Shown piece by piece: positions 21,108 to 30,295 of a stretch of 64,000 nucleotides of DNA; positions within the stretch are counted from its first letter, which is position 1, and the number at the start of each line of letters is the position of its first letter. Location of the stretch: IMG/VR virus record IMGVR_UViG_3300032893_000039, positions 1 to 64,000 of that record; one strand, given 5' to 3'. The DNA comes from a virus. The notes beneath the pieces were generated by a model. It ran no database searches. It saw only the letters and a list, made by a program, of their open reading frames with translations, and was not told the origin of the DNA. The position numbers and the translations under genes are program-made.

Positions 21108-22955
21108 ATGTACCCCGCTGCCAAATCAACTCCTGACAAAAATAACACTCCCATATACGAAAGTATGGGGCCGACACTTCTTTCCCTAGTACCCCCTACC
21201 CCTGAAAAAGAAGCCGAGCCAAATGAAGATTGGCCTACTATTTACCAACACCTCAACACTCGACAAAACGCTATGCGTAGTTGGCGCTGGTCTTGGTGGG
21301 CGCATTGGAATGTCCTTGCCGAATACATTCTTCCCCGCCGTCACCACTGGGTAATTGTCGCCAATCGCATGTGGAAAGGCGGGCAAATAAATAATCAAAT
21401 TATCGATAGTAATGCCACTCTCGCCATGCAAATCTGTGCGGCTGGCCTTTGGTCTGGACTTACTTCCCCATCCCGTCCTTGGTTCAAACTCGGCATTGCC
21501 CTTCCATGGATTCAATTAGACGAAGACGGCAAGGCGTGGTTAGAAGATACTGAACAGAAAATCTACACAGTACTAGGCCAAAGCAACTTCTATACCACCA
21601 TGGCACAAATGTTCCAAGACGTAGCAACCTTTGGAACGTCACCCTTTATTATCTATGAAGACCATGAAGACGTGATCCGTCTCTACTTGCCCTGCGTCGG
21701 TGAATTTTTTCTTGCCGTTGGCGCGCGCAATTCCGTCGATGTCTTTTCCCGCGAATTCGTCATGACAGTTGCAGCTATAGTGGAAATGTTTGGTCTAGAA
21801 AACGTACCAGCGGCAATACAAGTCGCTTGGGAAACTGGTGGAGGTAGTCTAGAAACTGAATTCATTGTTTGTCATACCATTGAGCCCAACTTCCCCCTCG
21901 CCGGTCGCGGCACCAAAAAAGGCACCAAAGTAAACCCCCTCCCTGGCACCTTCACTTTCCGTGAATTCTACTGGCTCAAGGGCGACATCGGAGTAAAGGA
22001 ACTCTCCCGCAAAGGCTTCAATGAACGTCCCTTCATGGCGGCGCGGTGGTCAACAGTTAGTAATGACCCCTACGGTCGCAGCCCAGGTATGGACGCGCTC
22101 GGCGATGTCCGCCAAGTACAGCAAGAGACGCGCCGTAAAGGTGAATTCATAGAAAAGGGCGTCCGTCCCCCGATGGGCGCGCACCCTTCACTAAAGAACG
22201 AACCCGCCTCGATCCGCCCCGGCGAAATCACCTACGTCTCCTCCACTGACGGTAAAGCTGGCTTCTTTCCCCTTTTCGAGCCCAACTCTAACTGGCTCCC
22301 CCACATTACCGCCGACATAGACAAGGTAAACGCCCGTGTTGATAGATGCTTTTTCGTTGATATTTTCATGGCAATTAGCCGCATGGAAGGCGTACAACCT
22401 CGCAATGAGCTTGAGCTTACAAAGAGGGATCTGGAACGCCTTCAAGTTCTCGGCCCCTTTATCCACATGTTCGAGACCGAAGTCGCCGGACCAGCAATCC
22501 AACGAGTACTTGCCATTTTAACCCGGCGCGGCCTCCTCCAACCAAAACCCCAAAGCCTCAATAAAGTTCCACTCAAATTAGTATATACCTCAATAATGAA
22601 ACTTGCCCAGCGCGCCGCCGAAAGTGTTGCGCTCAAAGATGTACTAACAACCGGGGCTGAACTTACTGAGGCTGCACAGACTGCGGGGCTTCCAAGCCCA
22701 CTACGTATAATAAATCTTGACGAGGCCATGCGAGAATATGTAGAATATGCCAACGCCAACCCCAAGATATTGTATACGGTCGAGGAGGTCCAAAAGCAGG
22801 ATCAGGCGAAAGCGCAGCAGACGCAGCAGCAACAGGATGTGGCCCACTCTATGGCCGCTGTCCAAGCTGCCCAAGCCCTCGGTAACGCCAAAACTACTCC
22901 CGACACAGCCTTGGGCCTACTTACCGGCAGTAGTACTACAGGAGTGGCGGCGTAA
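21108..22955 (+). CDS. Head-tail connector (portal) protein
   Basis: 615 residues resembling the T7 gp8-like family (phage head to tail connecting protein). Visible features are RQNAMRSWRWSWWAHWNVLA (about 52-71), the nearby ILPRRHHW, SNATLAMQICAAGLWSGLTS (about 101-120), and GRSPGMDALGDVRQVQQETR in the stem region. A Gln/Ala-rich tail begins near residue 560. The portal is the dodecameric channel at one capsid vertex for DNA packaging and ejection. The true start could be the Met at residue 20. The stop overlaps the next start. Confidence 0.9.
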   Translation: MYPAAKSTPDKNNTPIYESMGPTLLSLVPPTPEKEAEPNEDWPTIYQHLNTRQNAMRSWRWSWWAHWNVLAEYILPRRHHWVIVANRMWKGGQINNQIIDSNATLAMQICAAGLWSGLTSPSRPWFKLGIALPWIQLDEDGKAWLEDTEQKIYTVLGQSNFYTTMAQMFQDVATFGTSPFIIYEDHEDVIRLYLPCVGEFFLAVGARNSVDVFSREFVMTVAAIVEMFGLENVPAAIQVAWETGGGSLETEFIVCHTIEPNFPLAGRGTKKGTKVNPLPGTFTFREFYWLKGDIGVKELSRKGFNERPFMAARWSTVSNDPYGRSPGMDALGDVRQVQQETRRKGEFIEKGVRPPMGAHPSLKNEPASIRPGEITYVSSTDGKAGFFPLFEPNSNWLPHITADIDKVNARVDRCFFVDIFMAISRMEGVQPRNELELTKRDLERLQVLGPFIHMFETEVAGPAIQRVLAILTRRGLLQPKPQSLNKVPLKLVYTSIMKLAQRAAESVALKDVLTTGAELTEAAQTAGLPSPLRIINLDEAMREYVEYANANPKILYTVEEVQKQDQAKAQQTQQQQDVAHSMAAVQAAQALGNAKTTPDTALGLLTGSSTTGVAA

Positions 22956-23428
22956 TGCTTAATTATACTGAACAGGAACTCTTACAGTCTCTCAAAGATA
23001 ACCTCCACCTTGCTGCCGAAGACTGCGACAAGATCGCCATTCACCCCTTCCGCGGCTTTGTTTATGACAGCATGCGAAAGAAACTAAAAGAGATCGAAAA
23101 GCTCTGCAACCAAGTAGGAAAGTACCGCGACGGCGACTGCCGCTGGTTTCCAATTGGAATTGCAATGAATCAAGTTCATGAAAAGTGTGGCTACTGGCTG
23201 CGCAATACTTCTTCCAAAGACGCCCGCGCCCAGGCCATTCCGCTTTTCCAAAAGCTTGCCGAAAATCTTCGAGCCCTTCATTATCAAATTTTGGAACTAG
23301 AATATAAGCGTACCGGCCACATCGGGCCGATTCTTCCAAAAGTAAAAGAAGCGCCCCACCGGCAGAATAAACCAGTAGTAGTAAAGCGGCCCTCTGGCCT
23401 AATTATTCCTAACGGAGTCATAGTATAA
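22955..23428 (+). CDS. Hypothetical protein in connector/capsid module (157 aa)
   Basis: 157 residues, helical (QELLQSLKDNLHLAAEDC; LFQKLAENLRALHYQILELE), with a basic C-terminus. Overlaps both neighbours by a base or two, so co-translated with portal and the Bbp19-like gene. No family recognised. Confidence 0.7.
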   Translation: MLNYTEQELLQSLKDNLHLAAEDCDKIAIHPFRGFVYDSMRKKLKEIEKLCNQVGKYRDGDCRWFPIGIAMNQVHEKCGYWLRNTSSKDARAQAIPLFQKLAENLRALHYQILELEYKRTGHIGPILPKVKEAPHRQNKPVVVKRPSGLIIPNGVIV

Positions 23429-23829
23429 TGATTCCCGAAGAGGAAGAAGAAGTCGTAGAGGAACTAATAGAAGCAGTTTCCCCTAACGACAACGCGGCAG
23501 ATGGTAAGAAAGTAGCCCAGCGCCGTCAGAAACTAAAAACTGCCGAAAAGCAAGAAGTAGAATTTTGGCGTCAGGCAATGAGTAGTGAAATTGGCCGGCG
23601 CGCCATTTGGAAACTACTAGCACAGGCCAATACCTTCGAGCAACGCTTCGCCTGTGGTCCAAACGGTTTCCCTCAAGTAGAAGCCACATGGTTCCAAGCC
23701 GGTGAACAAAGTTTTGGCTTACGCCTCTACCACATGCTGGCCCGCAACGATCGTATTTTATTGCTAAAAATGCACGACGAAAACGATCCTTACTACTCAA
23801 TAAATAAAAATCCCAAGGATATTAATTAA
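23428..23829 (+). CDS. Bbp19-like protein
   Basis: 133 residues. After a very acidic N-terminus the core (RRAIWKLLAQANTFEQRF, then QAGEQSFGLRLYHML) matches a small phage family seen next to capsid genes and named after Bordetella phage BPP-1 Bbp19. Its exact function is unknown. The gene order portal - Bbp19-like - scaffold - capsid - cement supports the assignment. Confidence 0.6.
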   Translation: MIPEEEEEVVEELIEAVSPNDNAADGKKVAQRRQKLKTAEKQEVEFWRQAMSSEIGRRAIWKLLAQANTFEQRFACGPNGFPQVEATWFQAGEQSFGLRLYHMLARNDRILLLKMHDENDPYYSINKNPKDIN

Positions 23830-24638
23830 TGTCTGTTAAAGAAACACCCCTTCCCGAAGTAGCGGCAGCCGCCGAAGTTACTCCTGAACCCGCTCCGAAG
23901 CCTTTTGAGCATACGGACGTACCTTCTCTTTTAGCCATTGGGGATAAGGAAACTCCAAAGCCTGAGGCAGAAGTAAAGACAGAGGTAACTGAAACTCCTG
24001 CCGTTACACCCGCCCCGGAGGTGAAAGTAGAAGGGGATGAGAAGAAAGAAGAGGTGAAGGTTGAGGGCGACAAGAAGCCAGAAGAACCCAAGCCCGAGAC
24101 CGAAGTCAAAGTAGAAGAGCCTGCCACCCCTGTTGAATACAAGTTTACTCCTCCCGAAGGAATTACTATTGACGAGGCCCGGCTCGCCCCATACGTTGAC
24201 ATTCTCAAAACCAACAACATCTCCCCCGAAGTCGGCCAGAAACTCTTTGACCTCCATGCCCAGGCAATTAAAGAATACGACACCTCCACCCTCGAAGCCC
24301 AACACCGTGCCTTTGCCGATGTCCGCAAAGAATGGCAGGGCAAAATAATGTCCGACCCCGAACTTGGCGGCAGCGGCTTCAAGACAGTAGAAGGTGCCGT
24401 AGCCCGTATGCGGGATAAATTTGTACCAGCAAAGCACCACCAAGAATTTAATGACTTTCTCAATACTACAGGCGCGGGCGAACACCCGGCCCTTTGGCGA
24501 CTCCTCTGGAACGTAGCCAAAGCCTTCGATGAGCCCGCTTCTACTCCGGCAGGTGGCAGTCCGCCGCCTAACCACGGTAAGCCTCCGAGCCGGAAAGGCA
24601 TGAAAGCCCTGTATACTAACACATCAAACAATTCTTAG
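23829..24638 (+). CDS. Putative scaffolding protein
   Basis: 269 residues. The first 110 are a disordered Pro/Glu/Lys/Val repeat (for example EVKVEGDEKKEEVKVEGD). The rest is helical (SPEVGQKLFDLHAQAIKEYD; FADVRKEWQGKIM). Acidic, low-complexity and immediately before the major capsid gene, as expected of a scaffold that guides procapsid assembly and leaves before DNA packaging. Confidence 0.8.
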   Translation: MSVKETPLPEVAAAAEVTPEPAPKPFEHTDVPSLLAIGDKETPKPEAEVKTEVTETPAVTPAPEVKVEGDEKKEEVKVEGDKKPEEPKPETEVKVEEPATPVEYKFTPPEGITIDEARLAPYVDILKTNNISPEVGQKLFDLHAQAIKEYDTSTLEAQHRAFADVRKEWQGKIMSDPELGGSGFKTVEGAVARMRDKFVPAKHHQEFNDFLNTTGAGEHPALWRLLWNVAKAFDEPASTPAGGSPPPNHGKPPSRKGMKALYTNTSNNS

Positions 24639-24650
24639 GAGTGAAATATT

Positions 24651-25697
24651 ATGGCAACTGGTTCCTGGCCTACTATGGTCGATGTGGCTAATCGCCTCGA
24701 TCCTGAAGGTAATATTCCGACGATTGCTGAAATGCTTTCTCAGTGTAACGACATGACCGACGATCTACCGATGGTAGAGGCCAACGAGCGCACTGGTCAT
24801 GAATTCGTCTTCCGTACCTCCATTCCGACCGGCTCTTGGGTAAGTTACTACCAAGGCACGCCTTACGGCAAATCCACCACTGCCAAGTCCCGCGTTGGCA
24901 TCGGTACTCTCCGTGACTACTCTCAGGTTGACCGTCTTCTTGCGGAAGATAGCGGTGACCCTGAGAAGTTCCGTATGTCCGAAGACGTTGCCTTCCTTGA
25001 AGGTATGTCTCAGACTATTGCAGAAACCTATGTCTATGGTAATACCGTTAGCCTTCCCACACAATTCATGGGGCTCGCGCCTTTTTATAACACCGTCTCT
25101 ACCTCTACCGCTCAAAACGCTGCCAACGTAATTGACGGCGGTGGCACTGGTTCTAGTAACTCCTCCCTCTGGCTCATTGGCTGGTCGCCGGAAACTATCT
25201 TCGGCATCTTCCCCCGCCAGTCTCGCGCCGGTCTCTTCTCTGAAGATAAAGGCACCGTCACTCCCGGCTTCGATTCTGTTGGTAATCGCTTCGAAGCTTA
25301 TACTATCCTCTTCGAGCAGCGCGCCGGTTTGTGCCCGAAAGATTGGCGATATGGCGTTCGGCTTGCCAACCTCGATGTAACTTCTGCTGGTCTCGCCGGC
25401 TCCAACGCCGCTGACCTCTTCTCACTCATGGACCAGATGCTTCTTCTCTTTCCCAAATTGACGAAGACTACTTCTGGTGTAGTAAAGTCCGATGCGCCCG
25501 ACGACCCGGCGCAGGGCGTCCGTCCCGTCTTCTACTGCAACCGTACCATCCGTCACTGGATGAACGTCCAAGCCATCCGCAATCGTAACGTCCTCCTCTC
25601 CATTAACGATTACGATGGCCGTGTAGTAGATTCCTACCGTGGCATTCCGATCAAAATCGTTGACCAGATCGTCAACACTGAATCTCGCGTGGTTTAA
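24651..25697 (+). CDS. Major capsid protein
   Basis: 348 residues, behind TTAGGAG. Recognisable family pieces are LPMVEANERTGHEFVFRTSI, a Gly/Ser-rich middle, and the C-terminal NDYDGRVVDSYRGIPIKIVD typical of phage coat proteins of the BPP-1 Bbp17 type. It forms the icosahedral shell. The context (scaffold before, cement after) is decisive. Codon use looks optimised, as for a highly expressed gene. Confidence 0.88.
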   Translation: MATGSWPTMVDVANRLDPEGNIPTIAEMLSQCNDMTDDLPMVEANERTGHEFVFRTSIPTGSWVSYYQGTPYGKSTTAKSRVGIGTLRDYSQVDRLLAEDSGDPEKFRMSEDVAFLEGMSQTIAETYVYGNTVSLPTQFMGLAPFYNTVSTSTAQNAANVIDGGGTGSSNSSLWLIGWSPETIFGIFPRQSRAGLFSEDKGTVTPGFDSVGNRFEAYTILFEQRAGLCPKDWRYGVRLANLDVTSAGLAGSNAADLFSLMDQMLLLFPKLTKTTSGVVKSDAPDDPAQGVRPVFYCNRTIRHWMNVQAIRNRNVLLSINDYDGRVVDSYRGIPIKIVDQIVNTESRVV

Positions 25698-25733
25698 CGG
25701 GCGCTGCCCTCTAGTAAAGGAATTCCCCCAATT

Positions 25734-26282
25734 ATGATGACAGACTCCCAACTTAACTTCGTGCCGGTCGGCAGCAATCTTAGCTGTGTCGGTGCAACCG
25801 GGGCGAGCTTCCCCGGCCCTGTAGTTATCGACCTTCTCGGTAGTGGCGTCGGCACCGCGCCGCAGAATTTTATTGGTACTCGCACCCTCTTCGGTGAAGA
25901 TCCTTCGATCGGTGGTATCAAGATCCAAATCGAGGCCATCGTCGGTACTGCCTTTGTCAACAGCACTGGTACTCCTACCCTCAACATGCAGTTCCAGGGT
26001 GCTCCTGATACTGGCTCTGGCGGTAGTTATCTTCCAGGCACGTATACTACCTATGCTGAAACCGGCCCCATTTCTACTGCCAATCTAACCGCCGGCCAAG
26101 TAATTCGCCTCGACTGGCCCGCCGTTTTCCCTGAAGGTGCTACTCTTCCTCGCTACCTTCAGCTCAATTTTGCCACCCCTTCCGGCACTAACTATTCTGC
26201 TGGCACTATCAACTCCGCTATCACCACCATGGTCCGCGACGACCAAACCAATAAGTTCGCCGCTAAGAACTTCACTGTCTAG
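25734..26282 (+). CDS. Bbp16-like capsid cement protein
   Basis: 182 residues, beta-rich (ASFPGPVVIDLLGSGVGTAP; GGIKIQIEAIVGTAFVNSTG; PRYLQLNFATPSGTNYSAG). The pattern resembles the Bbp16 cement proteins that clamp capsomers on the outside of BPP-1-like heads. It directly follows the capsid gene. Confidence 0.72.
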   Translation: MMTDSQLNFVPVGSNLSCVGATGASFPGPVVIDLLGSGVGTAPQNFIGTRTLFGEDPSIGGIKIQIEAIVGTAFVNSTGTPTLNMQFQGAPDTGSGGSYLPGTYTTYAETGPISTANLTAGQVIRLDWPAVFPEGATLPRYLQLNFATPSGTNYSAGTINSAITTMVRDDQTNKFAAKNFTV

Positions 26283-26295
26283 TAGGAACAAAACA

Positions 26296-27060
26296 ATGGC
26301 TGAATCTAAAGAAAAAAGTCCTGTAATTGGGCCGCCGGAATCTAAAGAAGTTCCGATTACCCAAACGCCGGAATTCAAATCGGCAGTAGCGGATGCAATT
26401 AAAGAAGCTCTTGCTGGCTTAGTTCCACAGGTTGCAACTACTACTTCTACTAACGACGCTTACAGTCTTATGGAAACTTTGGCGATGCGGATTGCACAGC
26501 TTTCCGATCAGGGTATGCCTGAGGAGCGGAAGCGCATTGATCCCGCAGAACTTGAGCGCCGCGAACAAGCTCGGCAGGCCATGGGTGCAGCCATCATGGA
26601 ATGTCGCGCTCGCGGCTACAAACCCCAATACCGTGCTACTAATAAATCCGTTCTCAACGAAACCATGATTAACCCTTACTATCGTGGCAAGGACGGCGCG
26701 ATGGTTCCGGTTACTTTCGGCTGGGACGGTGAGCCCAATGACTGTATGTATCCGCTTTGCGAAGATGCGGTAAAGATCTTCAAGCTCTTTAAAGAAAGTC
26801 GTGGTCACTATTCTGCCGCGCCCACCCCAAAAACTTCCGCTTGGGCCACGGCGGGCGGTCTCATCATCAACAGTGCCGGCCCTCGCTCAGCCAAAGAAAT
26901 TGACGTTCCTCATTGGAATGAAGATCCCAACGCCGAGCGCTTCAACTCTGGCCTTGACCTCCAACTCCCCAATGATCCCAACGCCAAAGAAGTACGTATC
27001 CTCGGCACCATAGCCAAACCCGCTGTCCAAAACGCTATCGGCGAAGAAGGAAGGGTATAG
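26296..27060 (+). CDS. Hypothetical structural-module protein (254 aa)
   Basis: 254 residues. The start is the ATG at 26296 behind AGGAAC. A longer frame overlaps the cement gene and has no coding look. An N-terminal helix (FKSAVADAIKEALAGLVPQV) resembles a coiled stalk, followed by ERREQARQAMGAAIMECRARG and a loop-rich C-terminal part. Likely a minor virion protein. Family unknown. Confidence 0.7.
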   Translation: MAESKEKSPVIGPPESKEVPITQTPEFKSAVADAIKEALAGLVPQVATTTSTNDAYSLMETLAMRIAQLSDQGMPEERKRIDPAELERREQARQAMGAAIMECRARGYKPQYRATNKSVLNETMINPYYRGKDGAMVPVTFGWDGEPNDCMYPLCEDAVKIFKLFKESRGHYSAAPTPKTSAWATAGGLIINSAGPRSAKEIDVPHWNEDPNAERFNSGLDLQLPNDPNAKEVRILGTIAKPAVQNAIGEEGRV

Positions 27061-27063
27061 TAA

Positions 27064-27909
27064 ATGGGCAAGCTTCTTGGGCCAAACGTCAGCGCCTTTG
27101 GGAATATTCCCACTGGCGATCAGGCTAATTCATTAGTAACCGGAACCATCACTGCCATTGGCCCTCAAGCGCCCCTCAATCTCTACGGCCCTTTCAATGT
27201 AACTCTTTGGGCCAATGTTAACACTGCCCTAACTACAACCGCTTTAAGTCTCACTGCCTCTGTAGCTTCTGGTTCCGGCCTTGCCTCGGGCGACGCCATT
27301 AATAGTACTCTCGTCCCTTCTGGTACTACCGCAAGTGTTATTTCCGGCACAACTGTAACTCTTGCCGTACCACCTATTACTCTAACCGGCGACATCAATC
27401 CTACAGACGCCAACGTCAGAAACGTCAATAACACAACTGGCCTTCTCGGCGCCACTGTTACCGACCTAAATGGCTACATCCCGTCCAGCACTACTGTTAC
27501 TAAGATAGTCCAAGCGGCAATTGTTCCAAGTGGCAATAATCCAGGTCAGCAGGGAATTATCACTCTTTCCCACCAACCAACGCCGCCCGCACCTATTAGT
27601 AACTATGCAATGTCATTCGCCCGCAACGGAAATGCAATTACTGCAAGTGGCACTGACTCCTCTGCTACATTCACCGGCTCTGGTATCACCCCTACCGGCA
27701 CTACCAATCTTGAAAAATCTTTCGACGGCGGTTCTACCTGGATAGTATGTCAAACATACACCACCTCCACCACAACCACCTATTATAACGAGCCGGAAAA
27801 AGGCGTTGCCTACCGCCTCAACAATACAATCTTTAGTGCAAATATTCAGTATCGCATTTCTGCAACTGGCGGCGCGGCGATGAGTATCTCCACTCCGTCC
27901 CCTGTGTAA
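27064..27909 (+). CDS. Putative virion protein with Ig-like beta repeats (281 aa)
   Basis: 281 residues, Thr/Ser/Gly-rich beta sandwich-like sequence (ITLTGDINPTDANVRNVNNT; NAITASGTDSSATFTGSG), consistent with surface-exposed Ig-like or decoration domains. Lies between capsid and fibre genes. No catalytic motif. Confidence 0.65.
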   Translation: MGKLLGPNVSAFGNIPTGDQANSLVTGTITAIGPQAPLNLYGPFNVTLWANVNTALTTTALSLTASVASGSGLASGDAINSTLVPSGTTASVISGTTVTLAVPPITLTGDINPTDANVRNVNNTTGLLGATVTDLNGYIPSSTTVTKIVQAAIVPSGNNPGQQGIITLSHQPTPPAPISNYAMSFARNGNAITASGTDSSATFTGSGITPTGTTNLEKSFDGGSTWIVCQTYTTSTTTTYYNEPEKGVAYRLNNTIFSANIQYRISATGGAAMSISTPSPV

Positions 27910-27921
27910 GAGGATTATACT

Positions 27922-28389
27922 ATGACAGCCACTCCTTCAGTTCCGGGTGCAATTAACGTAGCTTCTGACTCATTAACCGGCAACGAAATTGTACCTATCG
28001 CCACGGGCGGCCCACAGTCGGCTCAGACTACTACACAAGCTATTGCCAATCTTAATTCTAAAAACACCACAGCTAACTTCACCGCCCTTACAACGACTTC
28101 AATTAACACTCTTTCTACAGTTAATCTTACTGGATTGAGTGTGACTGGCATTGCAACATTAAGCACTGCATCAATTGCAAACTTGACTGCAACTGCATTG
28201 TCTAACCTTACCACTGTAAATATGACATCTCTTACAACAACTGCAATGAATGCAATCTCAGCTGCGCCGTCTTCAACACTTACTACTACCCAAGTCGCCG
28301 CAATTACAACTACTGCTTTTGGTGGCCTTACTACAACTCAAGTCGCTGCCTTGGCTAATATCTTTGTTGTTAAATTCGGTGCCTTGTAA
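27922..28389 (+). CDS. Repetitive Thr-rich protein (155 aa)
   Basis: 155 residues with short repeats of the type LTTTxxxxL (for example TTTQVAAI then TTTQVAAL), suggesting a solenoid or fibrous beta structure. It probably belongs to the tail appendage. Repeat register is clear by eye, function is not. Confidence 0.6.
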   Translation: MTATPSVPGAINVASDSLTGNEIVPIATGGPQSAQTTTQAIANLNSKNTTANFTALTTTSINTLSTVNLTGLSVTGIATLSTASIANLTATALSNLTTVNMTSLTTTAMNAISAAPSSTLTTTQVAAITTTAFGGLTTTQVAALANIFVVKFGAL

Positions 28390-28426
28390 CTCTTTTTCTC
28401 TTTAAATCTTGTTAACGGAGTTTAAA

Positions 28427-28942
28427 ATGAATCTCAAATCTCGTCTCAAGACTTTTCTTACCGGCGCGGCCGGCGCGGCAGTTGCAGTTGTACTCATTGC
28501 CGCTACGCCTAATGGCGTTCTTACTACCAATGTCATCCCTACCGTTACTAATGTTGGTACTACTGATCTCTTTCAAGACGTAGTTGGTGGTCAGCCGGCG
28601 GCTGGGCGTGTCTTTGCAACCGCTGCACAGATTAACGGTGTCCAGGGTTACTATAACATGGGCGCGTTTAACACCACCTCGGCCAGCTATACTGTCGGCA
28701 ATGCTGTAACCAATGTCTTCGGTTATCCTTCTGGCACTGCAACTCTTGTCACTCTTACTATGCCAGCTTCACCTGGTGACGGTCAGCGTGTCTGCTTCCT
28801 TTCTACTCAAACTACCTCCACTCTTACCTTTACTGCCAATACCGGCCAGACCGTTACTAACGGGCCGACCGCGGGCGTTGCCAATGTGCCCCTCTGCATG
28901 ACCTACGTAGCCTCCATTGCCACTTGGGAACGGTCAAACTAA
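28427..28942 (+). CDS. Putative exported or virion protein (171 aa)
   Basis: 171 residues from the ATG behind ACGGAG. Residues 8-27 (KTFLTGAAGAAVAVVLIAAT) form a signal peptide or membrane anchor, followed by a beta-rich domain (VCFLSTQTTSTLTFTANTG). Its location among virion genes and its leader parallel the two fibres downstream. Confidence 0.65.
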   Translation: MNLKSRLKTFLTGAAGAAVAVVLIAATPNGVLTTNVIPTVTNVGTTDLFQDVVGGQPAAGRVFATAAQINGVQGYYNMGAFNTTSASYTVGNAVTNVFGYPSGTATLVTLTMPASPGDGQRVCFLSTQTTSTLTFTANTGQTVTNGPTAGVANVPLCMTYVASIATWERSN

Positions 28943-29127
28943 TGCCACCCGTCTCCGAAGCACAACGCCGATGGGCTTGGGCTAATAAGAATAAAAAGAC
29001 TAAAGAGGGCCGCGCGGCGGCTGAATTTGCCAAAGCCGACCAAGGCGGAAAATTACCAGCAAAGGTAACGGCAGATGGCAAATCCAAACCTGCTCGACGC
29101 AAGTCGCTCTACAATAGGAGCACGTAA
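28942..29127 (+). CDS. Small basic protein (61 aa)
   Basis: 61 residues, Lys/Ala/Arg-rich (EAQRRWAWANKNKKTKEG). This resembles the short basic proteins with a QRRWAW motif often found in phage structural regions. It starts on a TAATG overlap with the preceding gene. Role unknown. Confidence 0.65.
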   Translation: MPPVSEAQRRWAWANKNKKTKEGRAAAEFAKADQGGKLPAKVTADGKSKPARRKSLYNRST

Positions 29128-29128
29128 G

Positions 29129-29362
29129 ATGGCTAAAAAGTGGGTAAAAAAGGCAGATTTCCATCCTGGCGGTGAAAAGGGTAAGCTTCATCGAGAACTT
29201 GGCGTGCCCGAAGGTGAAAAAATTCCTCCCGCCAAGCTCGCCTCTGCTTTGCATAGTAAAGATACCGAAACCCGCAACGACGCCATCCGCGCTAAAACTA
29301 TGATGGGCTGGCGACACACTGGGCCGAAGAAAGGCCACAAGCATTCCCTTTATAGGAGCTAA
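29129..29362 (+). CDS. Small basic protein (77 aa)
   Basis: 77 residues from the ATG behind ATAGGAG. It contains WVKKADFHPGGEKGKLHREL, a motif typical of small phage proteins that start with K(A/W)..FIKGAIKHPGALHREL. Often seen near capsid genes. Function not established. Confidence 0.65.
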   Translation: MAKKWVKKADFHPGGEKGKLHRELGVPEGEKIPPAKLASALHSKDTETRNDAIRAKTMMGWRHTGPKKGHKHSLYRS

Positions 29363-29366
29363 GATT

Positions 29367-29903
29367 ATGGCAGAAGAAAAGAAGGAAGAGAGGAAGCCCG
29401 AGCGCAAGGGGCTTTATAATAAGCCGGCTGAAAAGAAGGAAGAGGGAAAGAAAGAGCCTGAGCCAATGAAAAGGGTTGAGGAAGCGAAGGCGGGCGATAA
29501 GAAAGAGCCCGAAGGTGGTATGCGCGGGCGTCATGCTACTGAGCGTAAGGATATGCACAAGCGCCATGAAGACGAGCGCCGCAACGCCCACGCCATGCAC
29601 CGTGAAGAACATCGTACTATCCATGAACGCCATGAAAAAGAGCACGCAGAAGTAAAAGAAGGCGATCATAAGTCCCTAATGGCCCTTCATCGTAGACATG
29701 AACTTGAGCACCACGAAACTCATCATAGACATATGAAGGCTCACGCTGAAATGCATCATCGGCATATGGAAGAACGCCATAAGATGCATACCCGCCATGA
29801 GCAAGAAATGATGGGCGGAGATGCAGCAGTAGGTGCTGGCGAACAGCCAAGTGGCGGCGCTCCAACTCCATCCCCCGTCGCGCCGCCCGCCGCAGGGAGC
29901 TAA
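29367..29903 (+). CDS. Histidine-rich helical protein (178 aa)
   Basis: 178 residues. After a Lys/Glu-rich N-terminus, residues about 52-150 form a long charged helix with about 24 histidines, mostly as HxxxH or RHxxxH units (EMHHRHMEERHKMHTRHEQE). A Gly/Pro tail follows. Such spacing could bind transition metals or switch charge with pH. It lies between virion genes and is probably a virion or assembly component. Confidence 0.7.
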   Translation: MAEEKKEERKPERKGLYNKPAEKKEEGKKEPEPMKRVEEAKAGDKKEPEGGMRGRHATERKDMHKRHEDERRNAHAMHREEHRTIHERHEKEHAEVKEGDHKSLMALHRRHELEHHETHHRHMKAHAEMHHRHMEERHKMHTRHEQEMMGGDAAVGAGEQPSGGAPTPSPVAPPAAGS

Positions 29904-29907
29904 TACT

Positions 29908-30264
29908 ATGGCCTTCTTAGAACTCCACAATATGGAACTAACAGATGAGGAGAAGATAGACGCTTCTCCTTGGCTCTTTCCTAAATCTGACGAAGAAAAG
30001 GCAATGGAGAAGCTTGCTACTCCTGAGTATCCCTATGGTCTTCGCATTTCCCTAACCCAAGCTGAATTTGACAAGCTTGGCCTCGACCCTGCCGATGCCT
30101 TCGTTGGTGCCATCTTCCACGGCCACTTTATCGCCCGCGTTACTTGTTGTTCTTGCAGTGAAGATAGTAATGGCAAAAACGCCCGCGTCGAGGCCCAAAT
30201 CGAAGACCTCTGTATCGAATCCGAAGATGAAGAAGATGAGGAAGAAGAGGCCATTGAAAAGTAA
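29908..30264 (+). CDS. Capsid staple-like protein
   Basis: 118 residues from the ATG behind GCAGGGAGC. The central block YPYGLRISLTQAEFDKLGLD, then a hydrophobic strand region ending VEAQIEDL, matches the small capsid staple family annotated in related podoviruses. The C-terminus is very acidic. A CCSC cluster near residue 88 is unusual. Confidence 0.6.
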   Translation: MAFLELHNMELTDEEKIDASPWLFPKSDEEKAMEKLATPEYPYGLRISLTQAEFDKLGLDPADAFVGAIFHGHFIARVTCCSCSEDSNGKNARVEAQIEDLCIESEDEEDEEEEAIEK

Positions 30265-30295
30265 ATAGATTGATACAACTTGGAGACTATTTAAA

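Noticed and set aside
23822-24631. Long antisense ORFs opposite the scaffolding gene
   Set aside because: They arise from the Glu/Lys/Pro-rich codon pattern of the scaffold gene. The composition is low-complexity and no start signal is present.
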